DNA from: an uncultured Bacilli bacterium
GTDB lineage: Bacteria > Bacillota_I > Bacilli_A > RF39 > UBA660
Direction: 5' to 3'
Length of the DNA stretch: 42,722 nt
NCBI GenBank assembly: GCA_949025205.1
Contig: CARMXJ010000007.1
Location: forward strand, 1-42,722
This document shows, piece by piece, positions 15,963 to 24,097 of the stretch (position 1 is its first letter; each line of letters begins with the position of its first letter). Below the pieces are notes generated by a model. It was not told the origin of the DNA. It saw only the letters and a program-made list of their open reading frames with translations, and did no database searches. The position numbers and the translations under genes were made by a program.

Positions 15963-16874
15963 ATGAAATTAAATACAAGGAGTATAAAAAGAACAATAAC
16001 CCAAAAAAATTTTTATTTAAAAGGAATACTCTTTCTTTTAAGTACTTTTTTACTTGCCCTAAACTACAATCTCTTTTTAGTTCCCAATCATTTTGTTATT
16101 GGAGGAACCAGTGGACTTGCCATCATCATCCAAAAACTGTATGGCTTAGACACTGCCATATTTATTGCAGCATCGAGTGTAGTGTTAATGATTTTTTCCC
16201 ATTTTTTCTTAGGTTGGAAAGAAACAAGCCGTGCCATTACGGGAGCAATACTTTATCCCCTTTTTATCTCTTTAACTTCTCCCTTGGCTACCTTTTTATT
16301 AAAATATTTAGAATTTGATAGTGTTTTAATTGTTGCATTACTTGGAGGATGTCTTTGTGGTGTAGCTAATGGGCTAATATACAAAACAGGATTTACAACT
16401 GGTGGTAGCGATATCTTAATGAAAATTGTGAATAAATATGGAAAAATTCCGGAAGGGAAAGCAGTATTCTCTATAAATATAGTTATTATGGTATTCTCAA
16501 GTATTGTTTTTGGAGCAAATCAATTTATCTATTCTTTAATTGTCTTATACGCTAACACAACAATGATTGACAGAATTATGACAGGGATATCAAGCAGTAA
16601 ATTATTCTTTATCTATACCAAAGAAGAAGAAAAAATAAAATCTTTTATTATGAATAACTTAAAAACAGGTGTGACTATTTTAAATGCAAAGGGAGGATTT
16701 AGCAAAGAAAAAATTCCAGTCTTAATGTGTGTAGTGCCTAATAAAGATTACTATTTATTTAAAGAAAAAGTATTAGAAATCGATAAAAACGCTTTCTTTG
16801 TCATTAATGACTGTTACGAAGTAGAAGGCGGTATTCGTAACGAAAGGAAAATCATCAGAAAGGCTGGAAAATAA
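15963..16874 (+). CDS. YitT family membrane protein (YitT domain plus DUF2179)
   Basis: A 303-residue integral membrane protein. About five hydrophobic helices fill residues 20-205, with the family motif FLVPNHFVIGGTSGLA near the first loop and TTGGSDILMKI in the second half. A cytosolic DUF2179 domain (about 215-295) carries GVTILNAKGGFS. Function in the family is unknown; transporter-like architecture is established. Ribosome binding site AGGGTG. The next gene starts one base after its stop (TAAATG), so they are co-transcribed. Confidence 0.9.
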   Translation: MKLNTRSIKRTITQKNFYLKGILFLLSTFLLALNYNLFLVPNHFVIGGTSGLAIIIQKLYGLDTAIFIAASSVVLMIFSHFFLGWKETSRAITGAILYPLFISLTSPLATFLLKYLEFDSVLIVALLGGCLCGVANGLIYKTGFTTGGSDILMKIVNKYGKIPEGKAVFSINIVIMVFSSIVFGANQFIYSLIVLYANTTMIDRIMTGISSSKLFFIYTKEEEKIKSFIMNNLKTGVTILNAKGGFSKEKIPVLMCVVPNKDYYLFKEKVLEIDKNAFFVINDCYEVEGGIRNERKIIRKAGK

Positions 16875-18380
16875 ATGGAAGAGCTAATACTGCTTTTGCA
16901 AAAAGCAAGTGAAAATGTAGAAAGTTACATAGAACAATTTAATGGCTTAAGCGATACAGAAATAGAAAACTTTTTTGTTTCCAAAAAAGTAAGTGCAGAA
17001 GTAAAAAATGTATTTCTAGAAAAAGCAGGTAGTAGAATAAATAAATTACCTGCCAAAATTTTTATCCAAGTTTCCAATTGGGCAGAAAATGTAGAAGAAT
17101 ACAAAAATAATTATTTTGCACGTATAGAAAAAATGACTTACGAAGAATTAGTAAATTTAATCTATAACGGAATATATGAACCCACGATTTTAATAGAATT
17201 AACCAAAACAGATATTTATAAAAAATATTTACAATTAGAAAAGGTAGAACAAAAAGAAAACAATTTACAATGCTGTGATATACGGTTAAAACTGGATATG
17301 GCAAGTAGTACGGATTTAGATGAATTGGGTATAGAAATATTAAAATTATTACAAAATACTCCAAAAAGAACAAAAAATCTTGATGCAACATTAAATTTAT
17401 ATTTAAACACCGTTATAGAAAACATAGAAGATTTAAATTTAGAAAGCAATAGTATCAAGGTTTGTTTTGCCATTATGAAACTTCAAATGAAACAACATCA
17501 AATTCTTACGATGAAAATGATAGAGTTTTATTTGAATGCTCGTTTAAAAGAATTAAATCTTACAGATGTTTGCAAAAATGTGATAGTTACATTAGATATC
17601 GGTGAAGAGGAAAGTAAAATATTTGGACATTATACAACGGATGGAGATATTTTAAAAGGCGGAACTTTAAGAATCAATTACGAATATTTAATCAATCTTT
17701 TTTCAAAGCCTAATTTTGCACTTAATAATAATGAATTAAGTGATGTTATAAATGTAAATTTTTTAGAAGATTTGTCTCATGAACTTGGACATGTAATATA
17801 TAAGCAAAAATTTTCTAGAACTATTAAAAACGTAGATGTTGTTGAGTGGTTCACTACAATTAGTACCGATAAACAATGTAATTATCATTATAGAAATGGT
17901 AGCTTACAAATAAAAATTGGCGAAACAGAATATGATAAACAACATCAAATTTTTATAGAAGAAGTTCAAGCAGACTTATTTGCATTCTTCAATTCTAACA
18001 AACAATTGCTAACAAATTTTAAAGATTGCTATCCAGAATATATAGTAGAAAACATTATGAGCGCTTATGCAAAACGTATTGTTACATTTTATACAAGTAA
18101 AGATGGAACAATGCTATCCCCTATGGAAAAATTTGATATTTTTTATAAAGATAAAATTGGGGAAAAAGAAATTCCAATTGTAACAAAAGAAAATCCAGAT
18201 ATTTGGGATTCTTTGATGACTGGAGATAAAATACCAGAAGATTTATGGAATCTATTAAAAGACATTGCAGATAGGAAGATAGTCACAACAAATTTATACC
18301 AAACAATAACAGCTTATATACAGGCTAGAGTAACTTTAGGAGCAGAAACAAACATAGATGTGTCAAATCCAACTTTATAA
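16875..18380 (+). CDS. Predicted zincin-type metalloprotease, soluble
   Basis: A 501-residue protein of no named family. Residues 302-306 read HELGH, the HExxH zinc signature, in the helical context EDLSHELGHVIYK. Glu363/Asp367 in IEEVQADLFAFF (57-61 residues later) form an ExxxD-type third-ligand motif typical of many gluzincins. The N-terminal 240 residues are alpha-helical and charged, with no signal peptide or membrane helix, so it appears cytoplasmic unless exported otherwise. It directly abuts the YitT-family gene. Different in sequence from the membrane zincin at 591-2183 but of similar size. Substrate unknown. Confidence 0.65.
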   Translation: MEELILLLQKASENVESYIEQFNGLSDTEIENFFVSKKVSAEVKNVFLEKAGSRINKLPAKIFIQVSNWAENVEEYKNNYFARIEKMTYEELVNLIYNGIYEPTILIELTKTDIYKKYLQLEKVEQKENNLQCCDIRLKLDMASSTDLDELGIEILKLLQNTPKRTKNLDATLNLYLNTVIENIEDLNLESNSIKVCFAIMKLQMKQHQILTMKMIEFYLNARLKELNLTDVCKNVIVTLDIGEEESKIFGHYTTDGDILKGGTLRINYEYLINLFSKPNFALNNNELSDVINVNFLEDLSHELGHVIYKQKFSRTIKNVDVVEWFTTISTDKQCNYHYRNGSLQIKIGETEYDKQHQIFIEEVQADLFAFFNSNKQLLTNFKDCYPEYIVENIMSAYAKRIVTFYTSKDGTMLSPMEKFDIFYKDKIGEKEIPIVTKENPDIWDSLMTGDKIPEDLWNLLKDIADRKIVTTNLYQTITAYIQARVTLGAETNIDVSNPTL

Positions 18381-18414
18381 GGCGGAATTTACCATTTCTT
18401 TAAAACAATTTCGA

Positions 18415-18423
18415 TGATATAAT
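18415..18423 (+). promoter_or_regulatory. Extended -10 promoter of ftsE-ftsX
   Basis: TGATATAAT, a perfect extended -10, 20 nt before the ftsE start; no good -35 at the right distance. Confidence 0.6.
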
Positions 18424-18443
18424 TAAATAATACGAGGTGTAGT

Positions 18444-19145
18444 ATGAATTTAATAGAAGTAAAAAATTGCTACAAAGTTTACAACAATGGAGTAACGGCA
18501 GTAGCTGATTTCAACGTTTCCATTGAACGAGGAGAATTTGTTTTTGTAATCGGAGCTAGTGGAAGTGGAAAATCAACCTTTATAAAAATGTTATATCGTG
18601 AAGAAAGGCCTACATCTGGTCGTGTTGATGTCGGTGGCATAAACGTAGCAAGACTTAGAAATTCCAAAGTATATAAATTAAGAAGAAAAATAGGAATCGT
18701 TTTCCAAGACTTTAAACTTTTGCCAAAGCTAACCGTTTACGAAAATGTTGCTTTCGCTTTAGAAGCTATCGGAATGCATACAAAAGAAATTAGACCTAAA
18801 GTGATAAAAGCTTTAGAAAACGTAGGATTAAAAGACAAAGCAAGAAGTTTTCCTAACCAACTATCTGGTGGAGAGCAACAAAGAGTCTGTATTGCAAGAG
18901 CAATCGTAAACAACCCAAAATTACTAATTTGTGATGAACCAACAGGAAACCTAGACCCCGATATTTCAAATGAAATAGTAAATATCCTAGAAAAAATCAA
19001 CAAAGATTCTGGTACAACGATTATTATGGCCACGCACGATAGAGAAATAGTGGAAAGAATGAAAAAAAGGGTTTTATTAATCGATAATGGGGTACTGGCG
19101 AAAGACTACGCGAAAGGAAGTTATAAAGTTCATGAAAGCAATTAG
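18444..19145 (+). CDS. ftsE: Cell division ABC transporter ATP-binding protein FtsE
   Basis: A 233-residue ABC ATPase. Walker A GASGSGKST at 37-45, signature LSGGEQQR, Walker B LLICDEPTGNLD and the switch His in ATHD are all intact. FtsE works with FtsX to control peptidoglycan hydrolases across the membrane during division or elongation. Followed by ftsX with a 14-nt overlap. Ribosome binding site GAGGTG. Confidence 0.97.
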   Translation: MNLIEVKNCYKVYNNGVTAVADFNVSIERGEFVFVIGASGSGKSTFIKMLYREERPTSGRVDVGGINVARLRNSKVYKLRRKIGIVFQDFKLLPKLTVYENVAFALEAIGMHTKEIRPKVIKALENVGLKDKARSFPNQLSGGEQQRVCIARAIVNNPKLLICDEPTGNLDPDISNEIVNILEKINKDSGTTIIMATHDREIVERMKKRVLLIDNGVLAKDYAKGSYKVHESN

Positions 19146-20025
19146 AATTTTAACGCGTGGCATTCGCGATGCCTTTAAAAGCGTATTTAGAAACTTTAGT
19201 TTATCAACAGCTGCCATTACTTGTAGTAGTATTACCTTAATCTTAGTGGCAGTCGCTATGGTTATTTCTTACAATGTAAAAAATATTACGTCCGATTTAG
19301 AGCGTGAATTAACAATTGTGGTTTACTTAAAAGAAGATAGAACAGAAGACCAAGTTCAAAAACTACTAAAAGATTTAGAAACAATGCCAAACGTAGAAGA
19401 TAAAGTTTACAAGAATAAAGAAGAATGGAAACTCGAAATGAAAAGCTACTCAGATACATTTTCACAAGCATTAGATTTTCTAGAGACAAACCCACTTCTT
19501 GATTCTATTACGATAACTGTAAAAGATGTAAATCATTTAAAAGAGACAACAGAGCAAATCAAAAAATACGACTTTGTAAGCAGTGCAGATTACGGGGAAG
19601 GAATGGCCGAAAACTTAGTGGCAGTATTTAATGTCGTAGAAAAAGTAACAATTATTATCGTTGTGGCCCTTATTTTAGTAACCGCATTCTTAATAGGAAA
19701 TACAATTAAACTAACCATATTTTCAAGAAGAGGAGAAATAGACATCATGCGCCTTGTAGGAGCAAGCAACATCTCTATTCGTTTACCATTTATTTTTGAA
19801 GGATTAATTTTAGGAATATTAGGAAGTATCATTCCAATTTTAGTAACAATCTACGGTTATATCTTACTATACGACCATTTTAACGGATATTTATTTACCC
19901 AAATCATTCGCTTAGTAGAGCCATTTAACTTTATACTTTATGTATCAGGAGCTTTGGCAATAATTGGAGCTATTATAGGTATGTTTGGAAGTTACAGAGC
20001 TGTAAGGAGATATTTAAAAATATGA
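19132..20025 (+). CDS. ftsX: Cell division protein FtsX
   Basis: A 297-residue membrane protein. TM1 is near residues 24-46; an extracellular domain covers about 47-165; three further helices follow (about 166-190, 215-245, 262-285). The C-terminal GSYRAVRRYLKI is typical. The start at 19132 inside the end of ftsE has GAAAGGAAG upstream; an earlier in-frame ATG at 19087 would add 15 untypical polar residues. The stop overlaps the next gene (ATGA), tying FtsX to its likely hydrolase target. Confidence 0.96.
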   Translation: MKAIRILTRGIRDAFKSVFRNFSLSTAAITCSSITLILVAVAMVISYNVKNITSDLERELTIVVYLKEDRTEDQVQKLLKDLETMPNVEDKVYKNKEEWKLEMKSYSDTFSQALDFLETNPLLDSITITVKDVNHLKETTEQIKKYDFVSSADYGEGMAENLVAVFNVVEKVTIIIVVALILVTAFLIGNTIKLTIFSRRGEIDIMRLVGASNISIRLPFIFEGLILGILGSIIPILVTIYGYILLYDHFNGYLFTQIIRLVEPFNFILYVSGALAIIGAIIGMFGSYRAVRRYLKI

Positions 20026-21272
20026 TAAAAAAAGTAGGGAAGAAATCTTTTAGTTTCCTTATGATTTTGTCGGTTTTATTTGTTTACGTAGTAACTCCTA
20101 TTCCAGTAGAAGCAGCACAAATAAAGGACCCACAAACTTTAGGAGATTTACAAAACAATTTAGCAGACTTAAAAAAACAAAAAGCCGACAATGAAGCCCA
20201 ACAACAAAAGACCAAAGAGGAAATAAATGCCAAAAAAGCAGCTATTAAAAAAGCAGAAGAGGATATTACACAAGCAGAAATAGATATTGAAAATGCTGAA
20301 AAAGAAATTGAAGCATCTAATGAAAGAATAGAAGGTTTAAAAGAACAAACAGAAAAAATTATGAAAGCTTTGCAACAATTACAAAGCCAAAACGTATACG
20401 TAGAATATGTTTCGGATTCCTCATCAATTACAGAACTAGTCATGCGTCTTGCAGCTATTGAACAAATTACATCTTCTAACCAAAAAAATTTAGAAGAATT
20501 AAAAGCATTAATCAAAAAGAACGAACAGTTAAAAATAGACTTAGCGCAAAAGCAAAAAGATTTAGAAAAAAAGATAGTGGATTACCAAAATGCGATTGAA
20601 AGTTTATATGGCAATTTAGAGTCTTACGATAAATTTGAATTAGATATTGATTCGCAAATTAAAGTGCTAGAAGAACGTGTAAATTATTATACAAAACTAA
20701 GTAAAGAACAATATAACGGAAAAGTTGTTGCATCAGCAAAACTAACCGATTTGGAGCCAGTTCCTTATAATGCCGGTTGGCTAAAACCTTTAAAAAGTGG
20801 AAGAGTAACAAGTCCAGAAGGATATAGAACACATCCAGTCACTGGGGCTCAATACAGTTTTCATAGTGGAATCGACATTGGAGGAAATAACGAAGGAACA
20901 CCTGTTTATGCAGCAGCAGCTGGAACTGTTTCAGGTATCATCTGGAGATACAAATGTGGTGGAAACATGCTTTATATAAATGTAACAGTAGGTGGAAAGC
21001 AATATACAACATTCTACTACCACTTATTAACAATTAACGTAAAAGTAGGAGATATAGTAAGACAAGATACCGTAATTGGTACAGTTGGTGGAGGTTCAAC
21101 TTCATCAAGCCACGGAGGATACGATACTTGTACTACTGGAGCCCACTTACACTTTGGCGTAATGAACGGTTACTATTCTGGTTCAACACCAACATCAAGA
21201 GTGATAGTGCCACCTGGATTTAATAATGCCAAAGGATATAGTTGGACAACAAGAACAGCTTATTATGGCTAA
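20022..21272 (+). CDS. Coiled-coil M23 peptidoglycan hydrolase, probable FtsEX-controlled effector
   Basis: A 416-residue secreted protein. The signal peptide is about 1-32 (cleavage likely near VEAA). A long coiled coil rich in K/E/Q follows (about 40-225), then an M23 (LytM) domain with His281/Asp285 (HSGID) and His375-Leu-His377. The coiled-coil plus LytM plan matches EnvC-type FtsEX partners; in Gram-positives CwlO and PcsB are the known FtsEX-dependent hydrolases, with other catalytic folds. All metal and catalytic residues are present, so it is probably an active enzyme rather than only an activator. The 4-nt overlap with ftsX strongly supports the functional link, which remains inferred. 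Confidence 0.93.
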   Translation: MIKKVGKKSFSFLMILSVLFVYVVTPIPVEAAQIKDPQTLGDLQNNLADLKKQKADNEAQQQKTKEEINAKKAAIKKAEEDITQAEIDIENAEKEIEASNERIEGLKEQTEKIMKALQQLQSQNVYVEYVSDSSSITELVMRLAAIEQITSSNQKNLEELKALIKKNEQLKIDLAQKQKDLEKKIVDYQNAIESLYGNLESYDKFELDIDSQIKVLEERVNYYTKLSKEQYNGKVVASAKLTDLEPVPYNAGWLKPLKSGRVTSPEGYRTHPVTGAQYSFHSGIDIGGNNEGTPVYAAAAGTVSGIIWRYKCGGNMLYINVTVGGKQYTTFYYHLLTINVKVGDIVRQDTVIGTVGGGSTSSSHGGYDTCTTGAHLHFGVMNGYYSGSTPTSRVIVPPGFNNAKGYSWTTRTAYYG

Positions 21273-21330
21273 AAACTTTACAATCAAAATCATATAGTTT
21301 ATACTAACCCTCAATAAGGAGGAAATTTAT

Positions 21331-21609
21331 ATGAATACCGAAATTTGTAATTGTGAACAACATTTTGAAAGAGTGGTTGATTATTTTATAAAACGATATC
21401 AATTGAACTTAATACCATATGAAAAATTTCTTATAGGCTATGATATTTTTAGTATTGGAAAAGCAATGAAGTTTGAAAGGTCAACATCTATCATAGTCAA
21501 CTTTTTATTGACAGTGCATGTAGAAACAACCACAGTAGAGGAGTCTCAAAATGTTATAGAAATGCAATATGTAATGGGACGTTTATCTGAAAAAAGACAA
21601 GGAAGATAA
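21331..21609 (+). CDS. Small hypothetical protein, 92 residues
   Basis: Product not recognised. A short soluble protein with two Cys near the N-terminus (CNC at residues 6-8) and no clear membrane helix. An excellent ribosome binding site (AAGGAGG) 10 nt before the ATG and a terminator just after the stop indicate a real gene. It may be read through from the ftsEX operon 58 nt upstream, since no terminator separates them. Confidence 0.65.
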   Translation: MNTEICNCEQHFERVVDYFIKRYQLNLIPYEKFLIGYDIFSIGKAMKFERSTSIIVNFLLTVHVETTTVEESQNVIEMQYVMGRLSEKRQGR

Positions 21610-21619
21610 ACGTTAATAG

Positions 21620-21648
21620 AGAAACAAAATACTGTTTCTTTTTCTTTT
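21620..21648 (+). terminator. Intrinsic terminator after the 92-residue gene
   Basis: A 6-bp stem (AGAAAC / GTTTCT) with an 8-nt loop and a T-rich tail. Confidence 0.7.
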
Positions 21649-21657
21649 GACAAAAGA

Positions 21658-21663
21658 TATAAT
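21658..21663 (+). promoter_or_regulatory. Possible -10 box of the GNAT gene
   Basis: TATAAT 20 nt before the start codon. The -35 position falls in the preceding terminator and is weak; a TTGACA nearby is too close to pair with it. Confidence 0.42.
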
Positions 21664-21682
21664 AAAACAAATGAGGTGTAAT

Positions 21683-22117
21683 ATGAATTTGACTTTTGAA
21701 AAATTAACAGAAGAAAATTTAGAAGAAGTAGCTTTACTTTATGATGCTGAAAGACCGATGAAGACAAATAGAGAAAAAATGAAAAAGACGTTTGCTAAAA
21801 TAAAAGAAAATGCAGATTACTATATGATTGTGGTAAAACAAGAAAAAGAAGTCATTGGATTTGTAAAAGCTATAATCCATCATGACATTTTCGAAGAAAA
21901 CAATCCATTTATGACACTTTGGAGTTTACGTGTAAAAAAAGAATGGCGTAACCAAAAAATAGCGACTAAAATGTTTGCGTATGTAGAGAAATTAGCCAAA
22001 GAATTAAACTGTGAATTTATTTGCTTAATTGCAGAGAAAGAGAATGTGGCGGCCAATCACTTGTACAAAAGTCTTGGTTACTCTCTAGAAAATGGATATG
22101 TGAAGATACTCAAATAA
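21683..22117 (+). CDS. GNAT family N-acetyltransferase
   Basis: A 144-residue acetyl-CoA-dependent acyltransferase of the GNAT fold. The acetyl-CoA binding segment is WRNQKIATKMFAYVE (about 90-104), a variant of the R/Q-x-x-G-x-G/A loop, preceded by the beta-4 strand MTLWSLRVKKEW; the C-terminus has AANHLYKSLGYS. Substrate unknown. The start at 21683 has GAGGTG 5 nt upstream; earlier in-frame starts precede this site. It is followed 29 nt later by whiA. Confidence 0.87.
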   Translation: MNLTFEKLTEENLEEVALLYDAERPMKTNREKMKKTFAKIKENADYYMIVVKQEKEVIGFVKAIIHHDIFEENNPFMTLWSLRVKKEWRNQKIATKMFAYVEKLAKELNCEFICLIAEKENVAANHLYKSLGYSLENGYVKILK

Positions 22118-22146
22118 AAAAATAGTAAGAAGAAAGGAAGATTTCC

Positions 22147-23067
22147 GTGACATTTTCAAGTCGTTTAAAAGAAGAAATAACAGAATACAATGGAAATGCA
22201 ATAGAAAAAAGAGCAGAACTTTCTGCAATTCTAAGATACGATGCTAAAATTACCAAAGAAAAAATTACGATTACCAGCGAAAATGCCAAAATTGCTAGAA
22301 GAATTTATACATATGTAAAAGAAATATTTGGCATTAACATTAAAATAATTATTCGAAATCAAAAAAGATTTAGGGTGAAACAAATTTATATTTTAGAAAT
22401 AAAAGAAAAATTAGAATTTATTTTAGAATCTCTATACATTTATGAAAATGGAAAAAAATTAAAAACAAACGAAGACTACTATGAAGCAATGGAAGAAAAA
22501 ATTGCTTATTTAAAAGGAACATTTTTAACAACGGGTTCCATAAACGACCCAAGTACAAGCGGCTACCATTTAGAATTTATTTTTCTAACCCAACAAGACG
22601 CTAATTTCATAAAAAAACTATTAAAAAGTTTAAAACTAGATGCTAAAATCTTAAAGAGAAATAATCGGTATATGACCTATATCAAAAATGCAGAAGCAAT
22701 TAGTGATTTAATAAAAATGTTTAATGCAGTCAATTCTTTATTCTATTTTGAAGATATAAGAATTTATCGTGACCATAAAAATATGGTAAACCGTCTGAAT
22801 AACTGTGAAATAGCCAACCAAGAAAAAACAATTGGAACAGGAATGAAACAAGTAGAAACGATTGAATTCATAAAAGAAAACAACTTAATGGACTTATTAG
22901 AAGAGAAAACACAAATTGTGTTAGAATATCGTTATAAATACCCAGAATCTTCCTATCAAGAACTAGCAGATATTATCTCTTTAGAAACAGATTATAAAAT
23001 AGGAAAATCAGGAATTAACCACCATTTTATTAAAATGAAAAAATTAATGGAAGAATATAAAAAATAA
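22147..23067 (+). CDS. whiA: DNA-binding protein WhiA
   Basis: A 306-residue WhiA. The N-terminal LAGLIDADG-like fold is split in two repeats (second with YLKGTFLTTGSIND and HLEFIF), and a C-terminal helix-turn-helix domain follows (about 235-305, YQELADIISLET). WhiA influences division and chromosome segregation in Bacilli. The GTG start at 22147 is supported by AAAGGAAG upstream. The usual partners rapZ and gloB/yvcK-type genes are not beside it here. Confidence 0.95.
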   Translation: MTFSSRLKEEITEYNGNAIEKRAELSAILRYDAKITKEKITITSENAKIARRIYTYVKEIFGINIKIIIRNQKRFRVKQIYILEIKEKLEFILESLYIYENGKKLKTNEDYYEAMEEKIAYLKGTFLTTGSINDPSTSGYHLEFIFLTQQDANFIKKLLKSLKLDAKILKRNNRYMTYIKNAEAISDLIKMFNAVNSLFYFEDIRIYRDHKNMVNRLNNCEIANQEKTIGTGMKQVETIEFIKENNLMDLLEEKTQIVLEYRYKYPESSYQELADIISLETDYKIGKSGINHHFIKMKKLMEEYKK

Positions 23068-23097
23068 TTTACATAGCAATACCCCAAATGTTAAAAT
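23068..23097 (+). promoter_or_regulatory. Promoter of the 225-residue unknown gene
   Basis: TTTACA at 23068-23073, an 18-nt spacer and TAAAAT at 23092-23097 with an extended -10 TG. Confidence 0.65.
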
Positions 23098-23123
23098 AAA
23101 CAATTAAGAAAGAAGGTTTATGT

Positions 23124-23801
23124 ATGACAGAAAGAGAATTAAAAGAAGCAAGAATAAATTTTTATCGTGAATTAGAAGGACAAAAAAGAATATTAAAGTG
23201 CTTAAGATGTTCTGGTTCAGAAGAATTTGCAAGGGATTTTCTAAATGTGACACCAGAAAAAATTGAACAAGTAGATAGAGACACAATTTTGCGTAATACA
23301 TTTTTATCAAATTTTCAAAATACAGAAAAAAGTGGAAATATTATGATTTATATGAATCGCATTAAAAGGATTAATGATAAAATTGATGACGGACAACCAG
23401 ATTTAACGAGTGTGAATTGGGAAGCTTGCGAAAATATTCCAGAAGGTCTAGAAAATCAAAGTTTGACAGAAAAAGAAAAATTAATGGGACTTCGTATTTA
23501 TAGTTTATATTGTGATTTAGAAACAAACAGACCACTATTATTAGGAGATTTTACAGAAAAAAGATTTGATTGGTGCGAAAATATTTTGGTACTACCGAAT
23601 TATACACCAAGAACAGAAAACTATCATTACAATAGCGCCAGTCTAGAAAAGATTTCGAAAGGTGCTATGACTGATGCTTTTAACCAACTACAGCTCTTTT
23701 ACTTTAAAACATTATTAAATGATGATTCACCAGAAGAAGCTATAACAAGAGTAAGAAATTTAAAGAAAGAAGAATTAGAAAAAATTTGTTTATCAAAATA
23801 G
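23124..23801 (+). CDS. Hypothetical protein, 225 residues
   Basis: Product not recognised. Charged, soluble, mainly helical, with scattered Cys (LKCLRCSG near residue 25; WCENI near 152). No signature motif, signal peptide or membrane helix. Own promoter and ribosome binding site (AGAAGG). No terminator directly follows: the next plus-strand terminator is at 24091, beyond the small structured module. Confidence 0.65.
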   Translation: MTERELKEARINFYRELEGQKRILKCLRCSGSEEFARDFLNVTPEKIEQVDRDTILRNTFLSNFQNTEKSGNIMIYMNRIKRINDKIDDGQPDLTSVNWEACENIPEGLENQSLTEKEKLMGLRIYSLYCDLETNRPLLLGDFTEKRFDWCENILVLPNYTPRTENYHYNSASLEKISKGAMTDAFNQLQLFYFKTLLNDDSPEEAITRVRNLKKEELEKICLSK

Positions 23802-23802
23802 A

Positions 23803-23831
23803 TTGTTTTTTTAAATAAAGTTTTATATAAT
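23803..23831 (+). promoter_or_regulatory. Candidate plus-strand promoter for an antisense RNA
   Basis: TTGTTT at 23803-23808, a 17-nt spacer and TATAAT at 23826-23831, starting right after the preceding gene. Transcription from about 23838 would run antisense through the 34-codon gene to the terminator at 24091-24133. AT-rich context makes chance matches possible. Confidence 0.5.
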
Positions 23832-23870
23832 TAAAATGTAAGTGTTACCAAGTAAGATAACGTTTTATAA

Positions 23871-23975
23871 TTACGCTATACCATGAGGAAGGTTAGCATC
23901 TTTCATGATTAAAAGTAAAATAATTACAATTAAAAACACTATAATTACTTTAAGAAAATTAATTTCTCGTTTCAT
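23871..23975 (-). CDS. 34-residue single-helix membrane peptide, possible type I toxin
   Basis: A short gene with an ideal ribosome binding site (AGGAGG, 8 nt spacing). The peptide starts MKREINFLK, has one very hydrophobic helix of about 16 residues (VIIVFLIVIILLLI), then a short polar tail MKDANLPHGIA. Size and layout resemble hydrophobic toxins of type I toxin-antitoxin systems, but also other small membrane proteins of Bacilli. The mRNA leader can sequester its own ribosome binding site (23984-24018), and an inverted repeat encloses the gene. No sequence family was recognised; the toxin role is inference from context. Confidence 0.6.
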   Translation of the reverse strand: MKREINFLKVIIVFLIVIILLLIMKDANLPHGIA

Positions 23976-23983
23976 AACTTTAA

Positions 23984-24018
23984 CCTCCTTTCATTCGCAT
24001 CCAAATGAATATAGGAGG
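23984..24018 (-). promoter_or_regulatory. Hairpin sequestering the ribosome binding site of the small peptide gene
   Basis: On the minus strand CCTCCT pairs with AGGAGG (the ribosome binding site) and, after a 3-nt bulge (ATA), TTCATT pairs with AATGAA around an 8-nt loop. The 12 base pairs would block translation initiation until the structure is opened. Confidence 0.72.
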
Positions 24019-24069
24019 GAACTTAAGTATGAGGCAAAGTAGACACTACTTCTTGGTAACACGACACAT

Positions 24070-24097
24070 ATTATATAGAATATAGTAGATAAAGCAA
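24070..24097 (-). promoter_or_regulatory. Candidate promoter of the small peptide gene
   Basis: On the minus strand TTGCTT (24097-24092), a 16-nt spacer and TATAAT (24075-24070). The predicted start of transcription, about 24063, is right at the inverted-repeat arm. Confidence 0.48.

Larger units (their letters stand above)
23842..24062. repeat. 11-bp inverted repeat enclosing the small peptide gene
   Basis: GTGTTACCAAG at 23842-23852 and its exact reverse complement CTTGGTAACAC at 24052-24062. On the minus strand the repeat would form the first bases of the predicted mRNA and its 3' region, so the two RNA ends could pair. A 6-bp hairpin (AAGTAG / CTACTT, 24037-24051) abuts the right arm. 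Confidence 0.75.

Noticed and set aside
21648..21663. TTGACA and TATAAT before the GNAT gene as one strong promoter
   Set aside because: The two boxes are only 5 nt apart, far too close to act together.
23842..24062. MITE flanked by terminal inverted repeats
   Set aside because: No target-site duplication is visible and no second copy was noticed in the window; kept only as an alternative.
24029..24085. 18-residue plus-strand frame with GGAGG upstream, opposite the small peptide leader
   Set aside because: Its ribosome binding site is simply the other arm of the palindromic hairpin; the peptide has no coding features.
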